This document shows, piece after piece, positions 24,861 through 33,415 of a stretch of DNA of 41,000 nucleotides. Both the position numbers and the translations under genes were made by a program. The stretch lies in the NCBI GenBank assembly GCA_902797035.1, contig CADBRH010000024.1:1-41000 (forward strand). Reading direction: 5' to 3'. Numbering within the stretch: the first letter of the stretch is position 1; each line of letters begins with the position of its first letter. Source of the stretch: an uncultured Bacteroidia bacterium. Its GTDB lineage: Bacteria; Bacteroidota; Bacteroidia; Bacteroidales; UBA932. Below the pieces are notes generated by a model. That model was not told where the DNA came from. It worked only from the letters and a program-made list of their open reading frames with translations, and did not search any database.

Positions 24861-26129
24861 TCACCACCTCACTTCGCGAAGGTAAACCTGCCGGGACCCT
24901 TCGTGTACTGAATTGAAAGCAAGCTGTTTCCCGTCGCTTCTCCACCTCGCGTGGAGATCGCAGCGGGAATACTGCTCTTTGTATTCCTCCGGGACGAGGA
25001 ATCTCCCTATGGGCAGGATGGCGTCGTCCTCGAGCCTCACAAGGACCCAAGAGCGGTAGCCGTCGCTGTTCCAGTAGCCTTCCGTGCTGATGAACTTCCC
25101 GTCAGGCGAGAAGACGCAGTGACCGTCCCAGTCCAATATTCCCGGAGCGATGTGGCGGACCTTGTCCTCCTCCCCGACTTTGAATATCGTGTGGCCCCAG
25201 CACTCGCCCCCGTCCCAGCAGGCTGTCACGGCCAGGGTCTCGTCGTCCTTCCAGTTGAAGTGCGAGCCCTTCCAGCCGTCCGGGAAACAACGCCTTAGCT
25301 CGGTCCCGTCGGTGTTGATCGTGAAGGAAACGGTGTCCCAGCTGTAGATGTGACCTCTTTTCTCAAGCTGCGAGTGGAAATCCTCTACCGTGCGCGCTAG
25401 GAAGAATATCCTCTTGGCGCAGGGGCTGATGATGGTGTGGCAGAAATACGCCAGCCCGTCCTCCTTTGTGATCTGAGGCATGAGCGAGCGGGCCTGGGCG
25501 ATCGAGAGGATGAGCTTGTATTCCCCGGTTTTGAGGTTGACGAGCCACAGACCGTCATCCTCCGGCCAGATCACATCCTCTTTGGCGTCCTGCCCTTCCC
25601 CGGCGTACCCGTAATCTGGCCGGCAGAGCCTCAGGCGGGCGTAGTTGACGCTGACAGCCCATTCACCGGAAGGGTCCACCGCGCTGACCGGCATAGGGAC
25701 GATACTCTCTTCCCCGGTCCTCCAATCCAATATCACCGTCACGAACTTCCCTTCACGGCAGTCATTGAACAGGCACTTCCCGTCCGGCAGCCAATGGAAC
25801 ATGGCTGCCTCCTGGAAGTTCCAGCAAACGGTTTTGGAAATCGGGATCAGCTTGTTGTTGTCCTTAAGGTCCACAAGCGCGATGACCGCGGTGTCCTCAG
25901 CCTCGGCCAGCCTTCCGTTGAAGTTCACTTCCAGAACCCCGACATAGCGGTTGTCTGGGCTCCAGGCGTTGATACCGAAATAGTTGGCCAGCAGATGGTC
26001 GTTAGGTCCCTTGGTGATGGAATATGGTTCCCCGACCTCGGGGAAAGACGTAGGCTGACGGTGGCAGCCTGTGAGAGCGAGCGCCGCCGCCAACAACAGC
26101 CCGAGAATTAAGGATCCCCGTCTTTTCAT
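24861..26129 (-). CDS. Beta-propeller lipoprotein of a mannosidase locus
   Basis: A 422-residue lipoprotein (signal peptide, lipobox ALTGC). The rest looks like a TolB- or oligogalacturonide-lyase-like propeller: repeated blades such as NAWSPDNRYVGVLEV, FHWLPDGKCLF, CVFSPDGKFISTEGY and HARWRSDGKQLAFNS. The last motif, with His before the Arg-Trp-Ser/Arg-Asp-Gly turn, recalls metal-site propeller lyases, but I cannot assign lyase activity. It is the last gene of the run starting with GH125, four bases after GH92, so it probably binds or cuts a glycan part. The family is unrecognised beyond the fold. Confidence 0.7.
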   Translation of the reverse strand: MKRRGSLILGLLLAAALALTGCHRQPTSFPEVGEPYSITKGPNDHLLANYFGINAWSPDNRYVGVLEVNFNGRLAEAEDTAVIALVDLKDNNKLIPISKTVCWNFQEAAMFHWLPDGKCLFNDCREGKFVTVILDWRTGEESIVPMPVSAVDPSGEWAVSVNYARLRLCRPDYGYAGEGQDAKEDVIWPEDDGLWLVNLKTGEYKLILSIAQARSLMPQITKEDGLAYFCHTIISPCAKRIFFLARTVEDFHSQLEKRGHIYSWDTVSFTINTDGTELRRCFPDGWKGSHFNWKDDETLAVTACWDGGECWGHTIFKVGEEDKVRHIAPGILDWDGHCVFSPDGKFISTEGYWNSDGYRSWVLVRLEDDAILPIGRFLVPEEYKEQYSRCDLHARWRSDGKQLAFNSVHEGSRQVYLREVRW

Positions 26130-26133
26130 TAAC

Positions 26134-28401
26134 CTATTCCTTAGAGAACGAATAGGGTTTGTCTTCAGGAGCCACGCCGCGTGAGAAATTGGGCGTGGGA
26201 CTCATTTTGTATAAAATCCTCGCGCCGCCAGTCAGGTCTCCGTGTTTGAAGAAGTTCTTGCCCCAGGCTTTCCCGTTCAGCCGGATCCCGTCGATGTAGT
26301 AGTTGTCCGTCGAGTTGTCAGGGGCCTCGAGGACAATCCTGTTGCCGTTCGGGAGCGACACCGTGGCTTTCTTGAAGAGTGGCGTGCCGATGGCGTACTC
26401 GTCAGAGGCGGGGCAGACCGGATAGAATCCCAAGGCTGAGAACACGTACCAGGCCGAGGTCTGCCCGTTGTCCTCATCGCCGCAATAGCCGTCGAAGTTG
26501 GAGTTGTAGAACTTGTTCATGACCTCACGGATATGGGCCTGGGTCTTCCAAGGCTGGCCTCCCCAGTCGTACATGTAGAGCATGTGCTGGATCGGCTGGT
26601 TGCCGTGGGCGTAGTTGCCCATATTCATGACCTGCATCTCCCGGATCTCGTGGATGGGGAAACCGTAGTAGCTGTCGTCGAAAAGCGGCGGGATGGTGAA
26701 CACGCTGTCAAGCATGGCCACAAATTCGTCTTCCCCTCCCATCAGGTCAACTAGTCCCTGGGGGTCGTGGAAGACGCTCCAGGTGTAGTGGAGACTGTTG
26801 CCCTCGGTGAAGTCACCGCCCCATTTGAGTGGACTGAATGGCCTGCTGAATGAACCGTCGAGATTCTTCCCGACCATGAGCTTATACTCGGGATCGTAGA
26901 GATTCCTGTAATTCATCGCGGCCTTGGCGTAAGGGGCGAGTTCCTCCTCGCTCTTGCCCAGAGCCTTGCCGAAGGTGTAGATGGCCCAGTCGTCGTAGGC
27001 GTACTCAAGCGTGCGGGCGGCGTTTTCCCTGATTCCCACATCGCAGGGGACGTAGCCAAGGCTGTCGTAATACTCCCAGCCGAGCCTTCCTGTCGAGGAG
27101 ACAGTCGGATGGACAGCGTGTGCGCCATGGGTGACGGCTTTCCAGAGTTCCTCCGCGTCGTAGCCTCTCAGTCCCTTGATGTATGCGCCGGCGACGACGG
27201 AGGCGGAGTTGTTACCGACCATGCAGCCCCTGTGTCCCGGGCTTGCCCACTCTGGCAGGAAACCGCTCTCCTTCCATGTGTTGACGAGGCCTTCCTGCAT
27301 CTTCACCTCCTGGTCGGGATAGACCAGGTCAAGCAGGGGGAACAGGCTTCTGAAAGTGTCCCAGAAACCGGTGTCCCCGAAGAGATAGCCTTCGTGGACC
27401 TTACCGTCGAAGGGACTGTAATGGACTCTTTCCCCTTTGGCGTTAATCTCGGAAAGGTCACGCGGGAAAAGAACCGAGCGGTAGAGGCAGGAGTAGAAGG
27501 TCCTGAGATTGTCCACGTTGTCATCCTCGACCTTGATCCTTCCAAGCACCTCGTTCCACCGTTCGCGGCCGGCCTCGACAATCTCGTCGAAAGACTTGGC
27601 TTTAAGTTCCCCGAGATTGATTTCCGCCTGGTTGGAACTAATGAACGAAGAGGCGACCCCGAGGTTCACCTGCTGGCCTTTGGACGTCTTGAAACCTACC
27701 ATGGCGATGCTGCCGTCAATGGTCACGACATCGAAAGGAGTGTCACAGATAACCACGAACCAGTTGCGGAAGTTCTCTGTCACGCCTCCGTGGTTGGCGG
27801 TTGAATATCCTATGATGGCGCTTCTCTCTTTGTCGATCTCCACGAAGCCTCCCTTGAAGGCGTCCACCACCAGATAGGAAGTGTCTTTCTGGGGATATGT
27901 CAGCCTGAAGACCGCCGCTCTCTCGGTGGGGGCCATCTCGGCGAGGACGTCGTGCTCCGCGAGGTAAACGCTGTAGTAATACGGCTTGACGGTCTCGGCC
28001 TTATGCGAGAACCAGCTCTGGCGTCCCTCCTCGTCATAGACAGGGCCCGTGGTCACGGGCATGATCGAGAACGAGCCATAGTCGTTGATCCAAGGGCTGG
28101 GCTGATGGGTCTGCTTGAGTCCCCTTATCTTTGTGGCGGAATAGGTGTAAGTCCATCCGTCCCTGTTACGGCCGGTCTGGGGAGTCCAGAAATTCATTCC
28201 CCAGGGCAGGGCTATGGCGGGATAGGTGTTGCCTGTGGACAGCTCGTATGTGGAGGCTGTTCCGGTTAAAGGGTTCACATAATCGACCGGGTCAAGATTT
28301 GATGCCGTGTCGTTGGGACCGCCACAGGCGGCCATTAGGGCGGCGAGACCCAAGGTCAGGAGAATGAGTGTCTTTTTCATGATTATGGTCCGTTTTATCA
28401 T
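26134..28401 (-). CDS. GH92 alpha-mannosidase lipoprotein
   Basis: A 755-residue family 92 glycoside hydrolase, a calcium-dependent inverting exo-alpha-mannosidase. The lipobox is MAAC near residue 26. An N-terminal beta-sandwich (VDYVNPLTGT, GNTYPAIALPWGMNFWTPQ) is followed by the (alpha/alpha)6 barrel. The likely acid Glu533 lies in FTEGNSLHYTW and the base Asp pair 642/644 in GYCGDEDNGQTSAWYVFSALGFYP. The family removes alpha-1,2, -1,3, -1,4 or -1,6 mannose; linkage cannot be fixed here. ATG 28401 overlaps the previous stop by four bases; ATG 28380 (MKKTLILL) is an alternative start with a tighter signal peptide. Confidence 0.92.
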   Translation of the reverse strand: MIKRTIIMKKTLILLTLGLAALMAACGGPNDTASNLDPVDYVNPLTGTASTYELSTGNTYPAIALPWGMNFWTPQTGRNRDGWTYTYSATKIRGLKQTHQPSPWINDYGSFSIMPVTTGPVYDEEGRQSWFSHKAETVKPYYYSVYLAEHDVLAEMAPTERAAVFRLTYPQKDTSYLVVDAFKGGFVEIDKERSAIIGYSTANHGGVTENFRNWFVVICDTPFDVVTIDGSIAMVGFKTSKGQQVNLGVASSFISSNQAEINLGELKAKSFDEIVEAGRERWNEVLGRIKVEDDNVDNLRTFYSCLYRSVLFPRDLSEINAKGERVHYSPFDGKVHEGYLFGDTGFWDTFRSLFPLLDLVYPDQEVKMQEGLVNTWKESGFLPEWASPGHRGCMVGNNSASVVAGAYIKGLRGYDAEELWKAVTHGAHAVHPTVSSTGRLGWEYYDSLGYVPCDVGIRENAARTLEYAYDDWAIYTFGKALGKSEEELAPYAKAAMNYRNLYDPEYKLMVGKNLDGSFSRPFSPLKWGGDFTEGNSLHYTWSVFHDPQGLVDLMGGEDEFVAMLDSVFTIPPLFDDSYYGFPIHEIREMQVMNMGNYAHGNQPIQHMLYMYDWGGQPWKTQAHIREVMNKFYNSNFDGYCGDEDNGQTSAWYVFSALGFYPVCPASDEYAIGTPLFKKATVSLPNGNRIVLEAPDNSTDNYYIDGIRLNGKAWGKNFFKHGDLTGGARILYKMSPTPNFSRGVAPEDKPYSFSKE

Positions 28402-29573
28402 TTCCAGCGGAATATGGCGCAGTCGCCTTTCTCAAGATTGAAGGTTCCTTCTTTCGGGATTCTGACAGCCTTGCCGTCCCTCCCGACTTGTTTGACGGGG
28501 ACATTGAACGCTATATCATAGTCGAAAGCCTCGTCAAGGCTCCGGTTCACGATCATCAGATAAGTCCAGCCCTTGTTCTCGAACAGGGACACCACAGCAC
28601 CCTTGCTGTGTGTGTCAAAGGTTTTGACTTGGGCGGGGAGCTCCTCCAAAGGGGTGACTCCGGGAGGAAGAGTCTCGCCTGTATGCCTGACCCAGAGGAC
28701 TTTAGCTCCCATGAACACATCAGCCCTGGCTTGCAGCTCGCTGTTCATGTCCTTCACGATGTCATAAATCTCTGACCTTTCGCCGGTCTCGCCGATCGGG
28801 GCGTTATGGAAGTCCCAGGTCCCGGGCGTGGGGCACCAATAGGTGAAATACTGAAGCCCCTGGGCACCGTAGGCCAGATCGGTGTAGAACTGAAGCCGGA
28901 GCGACTCGATAGTGGCGGAAGGATAGGGGTAATGGGCCGTGGAGAGGGCAAACGCCCAGAAAGGGAGTCCGGCCTTCCCGGCCTCTTCGGAGACCACCTC
29001 GAGATTGGACCACCAGGTGTGGCGGATCCCCTCCACCGTCACCGGGTAATAGTCAAAAGACAGTAGGGGAAGCCCCACCTCCTCGACGAACCTGTGGACG
29101 TATTCAGTATAAGTGCAGCCGAGGATCTCGTCCGGGGCGTAGTTCGGGAACAGGTTCAGGTACAGGGGGTGAGTGTCATCCGCCGACTTGATCTTTCCGG
29201 CCCACTCCGCCAGGGCGGGGAAGTCCAGGGCCGATGGCTCGTCCCTGAGGAAATAGCCGTAAAGAGCGGGATGGTCCTTGACTATTCTGACTGTCTCTTC
29301 CGGATCGGTAGACAGCTCTTGGCAGGTGAACATTATCTTCACCCCGGTCTTCTCTCCGAGGTCTAGCGCCTTGAGAGCGTCCTCTAACGTGCCGATATGG
29401 GAGAAGTTGATGTTGAATCCGGCGTCGGCAAGCTCCTGATAGGTCTCTTCAGAGGCGTACTCGGCAGGAATGCTGTACCAGGCCAGGATCGGGATTATCT
29501 CCTTTTCCCCGGAGCATGACACCATTGTGAAGACGGCGGTCGCCAGCGCGGCCAGAATCTTGGTTATTCTCAT
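28398..29573 (-). CDS. Putative TIM-barrel glycosidase lipoprotein, paralogue of the fusion next door
   Basis: A 391-residue lipoprotein (lipobox MVSC, Cys20). Residues about 25-310 look like a (beta/alpha)8 barrel of the GH-A kind: ADAGFNINFSHIG, YGYFLRDEPS with a candidate acid Glu112, PLLSFDYYPV, and GAQGLQYFTYW. A C-terminal beta-sandwich of about 80 residues follows. It is nearly a copy of the C-terminal half of the next upstream gene: 76 of 88 residues match between residues 26 and 113. I cannot assign a numbered family or substrate. Position between the phosphatase fusion and GH92 suggests it acts on the same glycan. Confidence 0.75.
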   Translation of the reverse strand: MRITKILAALATAVFTMVSCSGEKEIIPILAWYSIPAEYASEETYQELADAGFNINFSHIGTLEDALKALDLGEKTGVKIMFTCQELSTDPEETVRIVKDHPALYGYFLRDEPSALDFPALAEWAGKIKSADDTHPLYLNLFPNYAPDEILGCTYTEYVHRFVEEVGLPLLSFDYYPVTVEGIRHTWWSNLEVVSEEAGKAGLPFWAFALSTAHYPYPSATIESLRLQFYTDLAYGAQGLQYFTYWCPTPGTWDFHNAPIGETGERSEIYDIVKDMNSELQARADVFMGAKVLWVRHTGETLPPGVTPLEELPAQVKTFDTHSKGAVVSLFENKGWTYLMIVNRSLDEAFDYDIAFNVPVKQVGRDGKAVRIPKEGTFNLEKGDCAIFRWK

Positions 29574-30705
29574 ATCAATAAGTCTTTGAGGGTCATTTGG
29601 TCCGGAATATCACCTCATCTCCAGGACTGATGTGGTAAGTGGCCGGGTTCTTGCCTATTCTCACATACATGCCTTCGCGGTCCACCTCTCTCGCCACTTT
29701 CTTGAAGGATATGTCGAGGTCGACCGTCTTCTCTATGCTGGTGCTGACCAGGACGAGGAACCTTTTACCCTCTTTCTCTATCTGGGAGACGAGGAGCCGG
29801 CCACCGTGGGTGTCCATCGCGGAGACGCCCTCGGGGAGTCCCTCAAGAGGCTTGGTCCCCTCGGGGATGTCATTCCCGGTGAAACTGACATCCTTGACAA
29901 TGGAGCCGATGAAAACCCCGGCCCTTGACTGCAATTCCTTGTTCAAGGCTTTGACTTTACCGTACATGGGATTCCGCCTCCCGTCGTGGGAGATGGGGCC
30001 GTCGTGGTAGTTGAAGGGATCGGAGGGACCGGGCGACCAATAGGTGAAATACTGAAGGCCGGACGCCCCGTAGGCCAGGTTCGTGTACATCTCAAGCCTC
30101 AGGTCACGGGGTTGAGGCATGGGGTAATGCCAGTGGGGGACGCACATCGCGAACGCCCAGAAAGGAAGGCCGTGACTGGCGGACTCGTCACGGATAACCT
30201 CCAGATTGTCATACCATTCCTCGTGTAATCCGTCATTCTTGACGGGGTAGTGGTCGAAGGACACCAGAGGCAGGCCCACTTCCTCGATGAAACGGTGGAC
30301 ATAGTCCCTGTAATCCTTAGCCCCGATGAGCGGAAGGTCGATGGCGTTGGGGAACAGGTTCAGGTAGAGGGTGTGAGTGGAGTCCGCTTCCTCAATCCTC
30401 CTCGCCCAGGCGGCCAGGCCTGGGAATTCCCCGCACCAAGGCTCGTCCTTGAGGAAATAGCCGTAGAGGGCGGGATGGTCCTTGACTTTCCTGACCGTCT
30501 CCCCGGTGTCCGTGGAGAGCTCGGAGCAAGTGAACATGATCTTGACACCGGTTTTCTCTCCTAGCTCGAGGGCTTTGAGGGCGTCCTCCAGCCTGCCGAT
30601 ATGAGAGAAGTTGATGTTGAACCCGGCGTCGGCCAACTCCTGGTAGGTCTCAAGAGAAGCGTAGCCTGCGGGGATGCTGTGCCACGCCATGATCGGGATA
30701 ACCTC
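28398..30705 (-). repeat. Tandem duplication of a TIM-barrel domain of about 1.1 kb
   Basis: The gene at 28398-29573 (from about 29501) and the 3' part of the gene at 29593-31923 (from about 30705) encode the same domain side by side in the same orientation. Protein identity is about 86% over the first 88 residues, and several short DNA stretches are identical, pointing to a fairly recent tandem duplication. Confidence 0.85.
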
Positions 30706-31872
30706 CCCGTTCTCCGTGCATGGACCCTCGACTTTGCCTCTGGCGGGAAGCGCCGGGTTCAAGGCGGCGGCCCGGAAAGCCTCGATCTTGTCCTCTGGGA
30801 TACCGATATGATTAATGAAATAGTCCTCGAACTTATCCCTCAGGTTATCCCCTTCCCGGTCAAGGATGTAAGTGACCATGTGCTTGTAGGCGTCCGGGTC
30901 ATTCCGGCGGCGACGGCCGTAGGTTGAGAACGAGGTCAGCTCATGTTCTTTCGATAGAGACTCCTCGGGGACTCCCAAAAGCCCTTCCAGAAGGAAACAA
31001 GTCGTGCCGGTGCGGTCGGCTCCGGCGGCGCAGTGGATGTAGCAGGGCTCCCCGGCGATGACATGATCCATGACAAAGGAGAGCATATTCCTCCACGCGG
31101 TTGTGTCGGCGTTGCCGGGGTCGTAGAGGTTGACAGGCATATGCGCGTATTCAACCCCCTCTCCCAGAGGAGTGTAGTACAAGTCGTCCGAGGGGTCGTC
31201 AGGGGTCCCCCCGTCAAGCTCGCTGTCCCAGCGAAGGTCCACGTCAGCCTTGATCCCGAGCCGGCCCTTCATCAAGTCAATGTCGGCCTCGGTCGGCGGA
31301 TCCTGGCGGTTCATCTGCCCGCCTCGGAATATCAGCCCGTATTTGATGGTCTTCCCGTCGGCGGTTTTCCATCCGCCGATGTCCCGGACATTGTGAAGGG
31401 CGTCGGTCCGGATCATCCTCAAAGGCCCCTCGGCTTTTAATATGCCGCGGGCTAGGGAGAGCCTCTTGCCTTCCTTCACCCCATCAACCCGGAAATGGTA
31501 CTCTTTTCCCGGGACAAGGTTGAAAACAGGCTCCGAGACAGCGTCTGGTGACAGTTCGGAGGAGATGACAGGATCCTTCATCTTTTTGTCAGCCGAGACA
31601 AGAAGGGTGATCTTGTCAAGTCCCCCGGGATTATCCCAATTCACGACTAGAGGGGAGGGCTGGTCTTTCCGGAAATCCGTCTTCAGAGTGTCAAACGCGT
31701 CGATGGCGGTGCCTTCGTAGTCACATTCCAGATACTTGACAGTCTCCAGATATTCCTTGGCTATCTCGTTCTCCCCGCTCCCGGAGACAACGACCGGAGC
31801 GGGCCCTCTATCGCGGCAGGCGATTGCCAGAAAGGCTGTGACGGCCAGCGGGGACAGTTTTGAGAGGCGCAT
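29593..31872 (-). CDS. Tyrosine-phosphatase / TIM-barrel glycosidase-like fusion lipoprotein
   Basis: A 759-residue lipoprotein (lipobox AIAC). After an Ig-like domain (about 40-145) comes a dual-specificity or tyrosine-type phosphatase of the secreted Y_phosphatase3 kind: VRDIGGWKTADG, GLIFRGGQ and the CX5R loop in HCAAGADRTGTT (Cys281, Arg287). From about residue 390 it continues into a TIM barrel and beta-sandwich nearly identical to the next gene. Such phosphatases may act on phosphotyrosine, phosphoinositides or sugar phosphates. I place the start at ATG 31872, 17 codons inside the open frame, because it gives the signal peptide directly and avoids overlap with GH125 (four bases apart). 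Confidence 0.8.
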   Translation of the reverse strand: MRLSKLSPLAVTAFLAIACRDRGPAPVVVSGSGENEIAKEYLETVKYLECDYEGTAIDAFDTLKTDFRKDQPSPLVVNWDNPGGLDKITLLVSADKKMKDPVISSELSPDAVSEPVFNLVPGKEYHFRVDGVKEGKRLSLARGILKAEGPLRMIRTDALHNVRDIGGWKTADGKTIKYGLIFRGGQMNRQDPPTEADIDLMKGRLGIKADVDLRWDSELDGGTPDDPSDDLYYTPLGEGVEYAHMPVNLYDPGNADTTAWRNMLSFVMDHVIAGEPCYIHCAAGADRTGTTCFLLEGLLGVPEESLSKEHELTSFSTYGRRRRNDPDAYKHMVTYILDREGDNLRDKFEDYFINHIGIPEDKIEAFRAAALNPALPARGKVEGPCTENGEVIPIMAWHSIPAGYASLETYQELADAGFNINFSHIGRLEDALKALELGEKTGVKIMFTCSELSTDTGETVRKVKDHPALYGYFLKDEPWCGEFPGLAAWARRIEEADSTHTLYLNLFPNAIDLPLIGAKDYRDYVHRFIEEVGLPLVSFDHYPVKNDGLHEEWYDNLEVIRDESASHGLPFWAFAMCVPHWHYPMPQPRDLRLEMYTNLAYGASGLQYFTYWSPGPSDPFNYHDGPISHDGRRNPMYGKVKALNKELQSRAGVFIGSIVKDVSFTGNDIPEGTKPLEGLPEGVSAMDTHGGRLLVSQIEKEGKRFLVLVSTSIEKTVDLDISFKKVAREVDREGMYVRIGKNPATYHISPGDEVIFRTK

Positions 31873-31876
31873 GGAA

Positions 31877-33292
31877 CTACTTGACTTTAATGGAGTTGAG
31901 TAGGTCGAGTTTGCCGTTGTCAACCAGGTGGATAATCAGCTCGCCGAAAAGGGTATTTTGCCAGGCGAACCAGGCGCGGGTGAACTTCTTGGCGTCATCC
32001 TTATAGAAAGACTCGTGCATGAAACCGGTCCCGGCGTCTGTCTTCATCAAGGTCTCGACGCACCATTTGATCTCCGCGTCATCCTGGGAGGTGAAAGCCT
32101 TCATCATAATGCTCATTGGCCAGATGTAATCGTAGCCGATGTGCGGCCCGCCGATTCCCTCTCCGGCGGCGCCCTTGAAGAAATAGGGGTTGTCCTCGCT
32201 CCAGACAAAACGGCGGGTGTTCTGGTAGATGGGGTCATTGATGTCCACGTCGCCGAGGTATGCCATGGCGAGAAGGCTGGGAACGTTGGAGTCGTCCATC
32301 AGAAGCCTGTTGCCGAAACCGTCCACCTCGTAGGCGTAGATCTTCCCGTACTTGGGATGGTCGTAGATGGCATATTCCTTAAGGGCTTTCTCGACCTCGT
32401 CGGCGAGAGCCTCGCACTCAGCGGCGAGTTTCGGGTCTTTATTGACAGTTGTCAGGATCTCGGAGGCCTTGCGCAATGAAGTGACGGCGAAGAAGTTGGA
32501 CGGCACAAGGAATTCGAACATCGTGGCGTCGTCGGAGGGACGGAACGCCGAGGCGATCAGTCCGCAAGGCTTCACAGGGTTGCCCCTGCCGTCGTTGGAC
32601 TTGGTGTCGAACTGGCGGTCCGTTACCCTGGCGAAACGGTACGGCCCTGGTCCGTCCTTGCGCTGCTGCTCCTTGAAAGTCTTGAGGGTCGCTTTGATGG
32701 CCGCCAGCCATTTGTCACCGAACACCGAGTCGTCCCCGGTGACCTTCCAGTATTGATAAGCCAGACGGATAGGATAGCAATGAGAGTCGATCTCCCATTT
32801 ACGCTCATGGTCCCAAGGATTCATGTCTGTCAGGTCTGATTCCCACTCGCTTCCCTTGGGGCCGTCGTTGAAGGCGTTGGCGTAAGGGTCCAGGTCGATC
32901 AGAGTGAACTGGCAGTTGATCACTCCCGCGAGCATATTCTTGAGTTCCTCGTCCTCGTTCGCCAACTGGATGTATGGCCAGACCTGGGCTCCGGAGTCAC
33001 GCAGCCACATGGCGTGGATGTCACCGGTGTAAACGAAAGTCCTCCAGTCGCCGTTCTCGTCCTTCCCGAAATGAACGGTTGTGTCCAGGGTGTTGGGGTA
33101 GCAATTGGCGAACATCCAGGCGAGACGGCGGTTTTTCAGGATTGAGCTCATCTGGGTGATTTTGTTCTCGACCGCCGTGGACTTGAAGAGCCTCTGGTCC
33201 GGCGCGGGGCGCTTGGAATCAAGATTCTGGGCCTGTGAGGAACAGGCGCAAAGCATGAGAATGCTTGTGATAATGAATAAGGAGCGTTTCAT
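31877..33292 (-). CDS. GH125 exo-alpha-1,6-mannosidase, exported
   Basis: A 471-residue family 125 inverting mannosidase cutting terminal alpha-1,6-mannose from N-glycan cores or mannan backbones. The signal peptide has a lipobox-like LMLCAC. Family segments are TGDIHAMWLRDSGAQVWPY, GLIASAFRPSDDATMF with the candidate acid Asp254/255, IGYDYIWPMSIMMKAF, and GFMHESF with the candidate base Glu427. The length is standard. It is the first gene of a minus-strand run ending at 24861. A TAAATTTG box lies 16 bases before the start. Confidence 0.94.
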   Translation of the reverse strand: MKRSLFIITSILMLCACSSQAQNLDSKRPAPDQRLFKSTAVENKITQMSSILKNRRLAWMFANCYPNTLDTTVHFGKDENGDWRTFVYTGDIHAMWLRDSGAQVWPYIQLANEDEELKNMLAGVINCQFTLIDLDPYANAFNDGPKGSEWESDLTDMNPWDHERKWEIDSHCYPIRLAYQYWKVTGDDSVFGDKWLAAIKATLKTFKEQQRKDGPGPYRFARVTDRQFDTKSNDGRGNPVKPCGLIASAFRPSDDATMFEFLVPSNFFAVTSLRKASEILTTVNKDPKLAAECEALADEVEKALKEYAIYDHPKYGKIYAYEVDGFGNRLLMDDSNVPSLLAMAYLGDVDINDPIYQNTRRFVWSEDNPYFFKGAAGEGIGGPHIGYDYIWPMSIMMKAFTSQDDAEIKWCVETLMKTDAGTGFMHESFYKDDAKKFTRAWFAWQNTLFGELIIHLVDNGKLDLLNSIKVK

Positions 33293-33308
33293 GAAAGTCG
33301 TGTTTTCA

Positions 33309-33316
33309 CAAATTTA
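33309..33316 (-). promoter_or_regulatory. -7 box TAAATTTG of the mannosidase locus
   Basis: Minus-strand TAAATTTG fits TAnnTTTG and leaves a leader of about 10-15 bases to the GH125 ATG at 33292. No good -33 element is visible. The 123 bases between GH125 and the PspC gene contain only this and the divergent box at 33375. Confidence 0.55.
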
Positions 33317-33374
33317 ACAAAAAATTTCCGCGTTTTTTTGGTACTATGTCTTGCAAGGTATTATAAAAAATTTA

Positions 33375-33382
33375 TATCTTTG
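33375..33382 (+). promoter_or_regulatory. -7 box TATCTTTG of the PspC-PadR-PspC set
   Basis: TATCTTTG fits the -7 consensus. CTTG at 33350-33353, 21 bases upstream, is one mismatch from TTTG. The box lies 33 bases before the ATG at 33416. A three-codon open frame (ATG GAA AAA TAA at 33385) follows the box by two bases and is probably accidental. Confidence 0.6.
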
Positions 33383-33415
33383 CGATGGAAAAATAATTGT
33401 TAAACCAAGAATATT

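Noticed and set aside
33385..33396. Three-codon leader peptide ATG GAA AAA TAA after the PspC promoter
   Set aside because: It starts two bases after the -7 box, so it is likely at or before the transcription start. Its length gives no support for translation.
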